A stretch of DNA of 35,525 nucleotides, taken from the NCBI GenBank assembly GCA_015852425.1, contig JAAAIG010000034.1:35238-70762 (forward strand), given 5' to 3'. The position numbers were made by a program, and so were the translations under genes. Within the stretch, counting starts at the first letter, position 1. Every line of letters starts with the position of its first letter. This DNA is from Gryganskiella cystojenkinii (Eukaryota; Mortierellomycota; Mortierellomycetes; Mortierellales; Mortierellaceae). The notes under the pieces are model-generated. The model made no database searches and was not told where the DNA came from. It saw only the letters and a list, made by a program, of their open reading frames with translations. Of the stretch, positions 31,401-35,525 are shown one piece after another.

Positions 31401-34400
31401 CAACGTTAAACGTGGATGCAGTCTATCTGGTGCAGGCATCAGCAAATCAGTCTGTCATCCCACCCACGGGGTCCTCAATCGTGTGGAACTATTTGGACGC
31501 AGCAGGACGTCGTAAAGGGTCCGTCGGAGTCGTGAAGGGAGGCCATGTCATGGACGATATACCAAACACAACACTCGTCTGCCTGGCATCCTCTAAAAAA
31601 GTACCCGGCGGAACAGGCCAGCCCGTCCTGGACGACAAGCTGCAACACGCCAAGCGGGATGGAGCTTCTTGGGTTTGCACAGACGAGGGATGCAGGCCCC
31701 ATCGCCTTGGTGATGCTCTCCTGGACGCTGTCGAGCCTGTTTGGGACCGTGATCAACCCGTGATTCGAGAGATGCTTCAATACGTTCGGCAAGAGACCCC
31801 TGCGCCAACTCGTCGTCCAGGACAACACAGTCTCTTTGTGTACTCTCACGGAGAGGATACCTTTGAAGATGGATGGTTCGGTCCTGCTCCACAATATGTC
31901 AAGGACCCCAGGAAGCGGAAATTATTATGTCATACTTTCCAGGGAACATTGCCGGATCTGTCGTCTGGAAAGCACACCCCGTTCCAGTCTGGTGTAATTG
32001 TGCCAATCCTGGGGCCCATCACTCCCACTGGTAATACCATCACGGACGAGGAGCCTTGGGCCTACTTTGTCATCTTGTCATCGTCACGTACCAAACAGTT
32101 CTCATTTCACGAGCGGATTTACCTCAAAAACTTTGGATCCTGTCTAGTCACCGAGGTCATGAAGCGCAGAGTTGAAACGGCAGATAAAGCCAAGGGTACC
32201 TTCATCAAGAGGTTAGTACTCCAGGTCTCTTCATGTCATCCCATGTGCTGTGACCAGTTTGATTTTTGGATGTGCTCACTGACTTTTCTTATTGTTAACT
32301 TGGGACTCCATATAGCATCTCGCACGAACTTCGAACTCCCCTTCATATCATCCTTGGAATCTTGGAACTTCTCTACGCCAACCCCGAGGAACCTCTGAGT
32401 GAGAATCAAATGGCGATGGTGAACTCGGCAGAGGCTTCTGGAAAATCGTTGATCGACACAATCAACAACATCATTGACCTGGCGAAATTGGATCCCGACA
32501 ACTCGATGGACCCCCGGAATTTCCACGGTTCGACTACGACCGCACCTCAACAGAACGATGATGATATTGTTCTGGACGAGATTGATATTCGTGAGCTGTG
32601 TGAAAAAGTTGCCGAGTCGATGGCCAAGGCTTGTACAAACAAGAACATTGTCGTTATCCCGTCCTGGACAAAGCCCTCGTTAAGCTCACTCTCGAGCGCG
32701 GCATCTACCGCGGGGGCGTCTGGTACGGCTAGTAGTCACCCAAATTCGAGGATGAGTGCTGCTACTGTCAAAGGTAATCTCGGAAGTGTCTCCTCAACCG
32801 AGGAGATGGCAGAGTCCCCCATTGGAATCGCAACGCACAAGTTGCCTATGGAACGGAAACCGATTTTGGAGTTGATGGTCGCTATGGATGAGCCAGATAA
32901 GGACCCTGACCAGGATACTCACTGGAACTTCTTGGTTGATGTTTCCATCGTGACCCGTATTTTGTCCCAGGTACGTATCTGATCTAAGTACTGATTGTTT
33001 TTTAAGATGAGAGCTTATTTATTTAGAGATGTTTGACTAATGACGCCACCCTTTATTTTTATCAAAATCACAGTTGGTTGAGAACGCCATCAAGTTTACA
33101 TCTTCGGGATATGTGGAACTGTCTGCAATCGAAGTTACACATAACCCTGCAAACTTGAAACCGCCATACCCAGAAGCTCGTCCCATCCTGTTCACAGTTC
33201 GTGATACAGGAAAAGGTATCTCTGCGGAGTTTGTTCAATCACATCTCTTTGAACGTTTCTCCCAGGAGGATCCATTGCAGGTCGGGACCGGTCTCGGTCT
33301 CGCCTTGGTCAAGGAACTCGTTAAAAAGCTTGGCGGTTGGATGGAGGTCTGGAGTGAGGGTGTTGAGGGTAAAGGCTGTGTGATCAAGGTCCTCCTTTGG
33401 GCTACACCTGCCAACCACCAGACAAAATCTCTAAAGGACATGAAAGGGCCTTGGCAAGAAATGTCATGTCGATTCTATACTGGTGAGCCGTCTGTGAGCT
33501 CAGATCGACTCTTTAAAATCTTGGGTGAACGCATGATGGGTCAGCAGTTGATGCTGAATGTCGAACGTGGAGCCGAGCACGAGACCCGTCCCGAGGAGAT
33601 GATGAGGGAGCTTGCGGACCATTCTCGGTGTGATCTCTTGGTTATCAATGACGACCTTATGCGTCTGAAAGCCTATCTTTCCCACTGGACAGAATACCAT
33701 TTCGCTTGCAAGGCTGAGGGCATCGTAGAGCCCGTGACCCCTGTTCCTTTGCTCGTTTTGTGCGCTCCTCCAAACGTCAAGACCATTCAGCAGCTCGTGG
33801 ACGACTACTTGGAGACTCAAATTGACTCAAGTCCTATCGAACGACCAGCGACGATCGTGATCATGACCAAACCCATCGGACCTCTGAAATTGGTACAGTG
33901 CATGCGCGACTGTTTTACGCCTGCTTGCTCCGATCAGGGGTTGCAAACTCCTCAGGGCTCGCCTCGACTGTCACCCACGCCTAATGGCAACCGTCTTCCT
34001 CCATTGCCAATGATTCGATCCGCGACTGTCCCTCATATCACCACCACGACTTTGGGCGTCAACGACAACCGACTCTTGTCTGCCGGAAGCATGATCAAGC
34101 AGTCCTTTGTGTTTCCCTCCTTGACTACCTCGGATATGGTTTTCATTCCACCTCACTCGCCTGGAGGGCTGGTTCTCCCCCAACGGAATTCGCATGTTGG
34201 TCAGAGTCCTGCAACGACACCTGAGTGCGAAAAGGGTCCCACGCATGGCTCCAGTTCGAACAGTAGTATCGACAGTCGTCTGAGCGACCCAGTGACGCCC
34301 GGCCAACAGGGTCAACACTCAATCACAGGTGGAGCCGATTTGGCGGAATTCAGAGCCAAGATCGATGCCAACGTACGAAAGAACCTTCAGACGCAACGAT

Positions 34401-35169
34401 CTATCCGTAACTTGCACATCTCGCGACCGACTCGTCAGAGCCACGCCACATTCCCTATTACCGAGAGTGTTGCAACTGCGACGGACAGCAACAGTTTGTC
34501 GCTTCCTAGAGTTTTGATTGTCGAGGACAACATCACAAACCGAATGATTCTCCGTACGTTCTTGAAGAAGCGCGGCATTGGCGTGGTCGAGGCCGAGAAC
34601 GGCAAATTAGGCGTGGAGCGATTCCAAGAGGAAGTCTGGCGTCGAAAGGGCAAACAAGGGTTCGAGTTTGTGTTGATGGACCTCCAGATGCCCGTGATGG
34701 ACGGTAACGTGGCGACGAAGCGGATCCGAGAGTTTGAACAGACCATGGTTAAGGAGCATGGACTCTTTGTCTGTACGTCCTCGCTCTCTTTGACTTCCAC
34801 AGAGGCTGCTGAATCGACCGATAGTGCTGATACTGCCACTGCCGCTGCGACTTCTGACCGCAGCGCACAGGAAGGGTGCGAAGGGTATCGACCAACAATC
34901 ATTTTTGCGTTGACTGGTCTAGCCGCAGATGAGGATAAGCGCCTTGCGTTTGAGTGTGGTGTCGATGGCTACTTGACAAAGCCTGTCAGTCTGAAGGTAA
35001 TGATAAATGTCATTTTGGAAAAAAAACACCAGTGATTGTTACAGCATTAACTAACGATCTCTTTTATTTTGCCTTTTTGTACTTTTTCCAGACCTTGGGT
35101 TCCCTTCTTTCGAGTTGTCTACCAGCCGATATTGAAGGATTGACTGTTCAGGCGCCATCTCCTGCTTAA
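28464..35169 (+). CDS. Hybrid histidine kinase with GAF domain(s) and receiver, 1861 residues, 5 exons
   Basis: A sensor kinase that autophosphorylates on His and passes phosphate to its own receiver Asp, normally feeding an HPt phosphorelay. Exons are 28464-29047, 29866-32211, 32316-32970, 33074-34996 and 35092-35169 (5586 nt, in frame). Residues 1-400 are Ser/Pro/Thr-rich and probably disordered. GAF domain 1 spans about 403-565 (EKRLRALYSFQILQ; ESSFCGHTIL; FYAGSPL; IGSLCLID). A second GAF-like region lies about 690-960 and ends KAKGTFIK. The HisKA box is SISHELRTPLHIILG with H980. The ATPase domain has the N box LVENAIKFTSSG (1196), DTGKG (D1239) and GTGLGLALVKEL (1266). The receiver starts VLIVEDN (1675), with phospho-acceptor D1731 in LMDLQMPVMDG, T1809 and K1831. 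No transmembrane segment is obvious, suggesting a cytosolic sensor. Stimulus and fungal kinase class were not assigned. Confidence 0.93.
29048..29865 (+). other. Long first intron of the histidine kinase gene
   Basis: This 818-nt intron (donor GTAATT, acceptor CTCTAG) joins LES-R-SSQKFVQRRKSEG in frame. It carries a TTTG repeat (29157-29179), a purine-rich middle (about 29320-29600) and a pyrimidine-rich 3' part (29690-29865), repeating the composition switch seen upstream of the gene. Open frames inside it are low-complexity and unsupported. Confidence 0.7.
29157..29179 (+). repeat. TTTG microsatellite
   Basis: Five to six TTTG/CTTG units lie in the first intron of the kinase gene. Confidence 0.65.
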
Positions 35170-35525
35170 CTTTCTATGTTTTCAATCTCTTCGTTTCTTA
35201 TGACAATCAAATTTCCTTGTTGTTTCTTTTTTGTTTTTACCCCCCCTCGGAGATAACCTTTTCGTTTTCTTTTTGTGTTCTTTCTTGCTTTAATTCAACA
35301 TGTACTCCTTTTCTTCATCGTTTATTTTTGGCCCAACCACTGTACAGTTTTCTCTCTCTCTCTCTCTCTTCCCACTGAAGTTATCTAATATTCCCGCTCT
35401 CCGTTTTTTCTTTCCCTCTTTTCATTCGAATATCTTTTGCTGCATTCAAAAACTCCCTCGCCTTTCTCAAAAAGATGAAAAGAAAAAAAATCTCTGTCTG
35501 TACATGTATCATTAAAAACTTTTTT
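35170..35525. other. 3' flank of the histidine kinase gene
   Basis: T/C-rich sequence, probably 3' UTR, with a (TC)n run at 35350-35369. No further gene start is visible before the window ends. Confidence 0.5.
35350..35369 (+). repeat. (TC)n dinucleotide repeat
   Basis: About ten TC units in the 3' flank of the kinase gene. Confidence 0.8.

Noticed and set aside
34773..34802. Treating the 30-nt GTACGT...CACAG segment as a true intron in the kinase model
   Set aside because: Far shorter than any other intron in the window and the frame is open through it; kept as exon and reported as a finding instead.

Overview
The window is nuclear DNA of a filamentous, probably early-diverging fungus. All genes are eukaryotic, and most are split by short GT-AG introns (about 60-200 nt) with T-rich 3' ends. 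Intergenic DNA is full of A/T homopolymers and microsatellites. A BZW/5MP-type W2 protein, a Hook dynein adaptor, a TPT1 and a large hybrid histidine kinase together fit Mucoromycota, perhaps Mortierellomycotina. That placement is an inference from gene content and style; no marker gene fixes it. I see no transposase, rRNA gene, convincing tRNA, CRISPR array or viral sequence.

Twelve protein genes can be modelled, and every splice junction given keeps the reading frame. In order they are: PNGase A-type secreted glycoamidase (-, 8 exons); RPB6 subunit shared by RNA polymerases I, II and III (+, 4 exons); TFIIH subunit p62/Tfb1 (+, 7 exons); peptidyl-tRNA hydrolase 2 (-, 4 exons); BZW/eIF5-mimic protein (+, 7 exons); an unrecognised 96-residue protein (-, 1 exon); THEM6-like hotdog thioesterase-family protein (+, 1 exon); Hook dynein adaptor (+, 10 exons); splicing factor PRP18 (-, 4 exons); tRNA 2'-phosphotransferase TPT1 (+, 3 exons); a long MIT-domain coiled-coil protein possibly of the Atg38/NRBF2 type (+, 5 exons); and a 1861-residue GAF-containing hybrid histidine kinase (+, 5 exons).

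The region is largely housekeeping, but neighbours often share a theme. RPB6 and TFB1, both general transcription factors, lie in tandem. PTH2 and BZW, both translation-linked, diverge from a 312-bp spacer. PRP18 (mRNA splicing) and TPT1 (tRNA splicing) diverge from a 361-bp spacer. TFB1/PTH2 and HOOK/PRP18 converge with only about 180-220 bp between stop codons.

I did not find a clearly new multi-gene system. The most interesting signals are the BZW start codon, the only one of twelve with a pyrimidine at -3, which suggests conserved start-stringency autoregulation; an 8-nt microexon in the PNGase A gene; the two themed divergent promoters; the orphan 96-residue protein; the low-complexity insert in the kinase receiver domain; and a strong intergenic hairpin near 4040. 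The 3.7-kb gene-free stretch before the kinase has a marked purine-to-pyrimidine strand switch.
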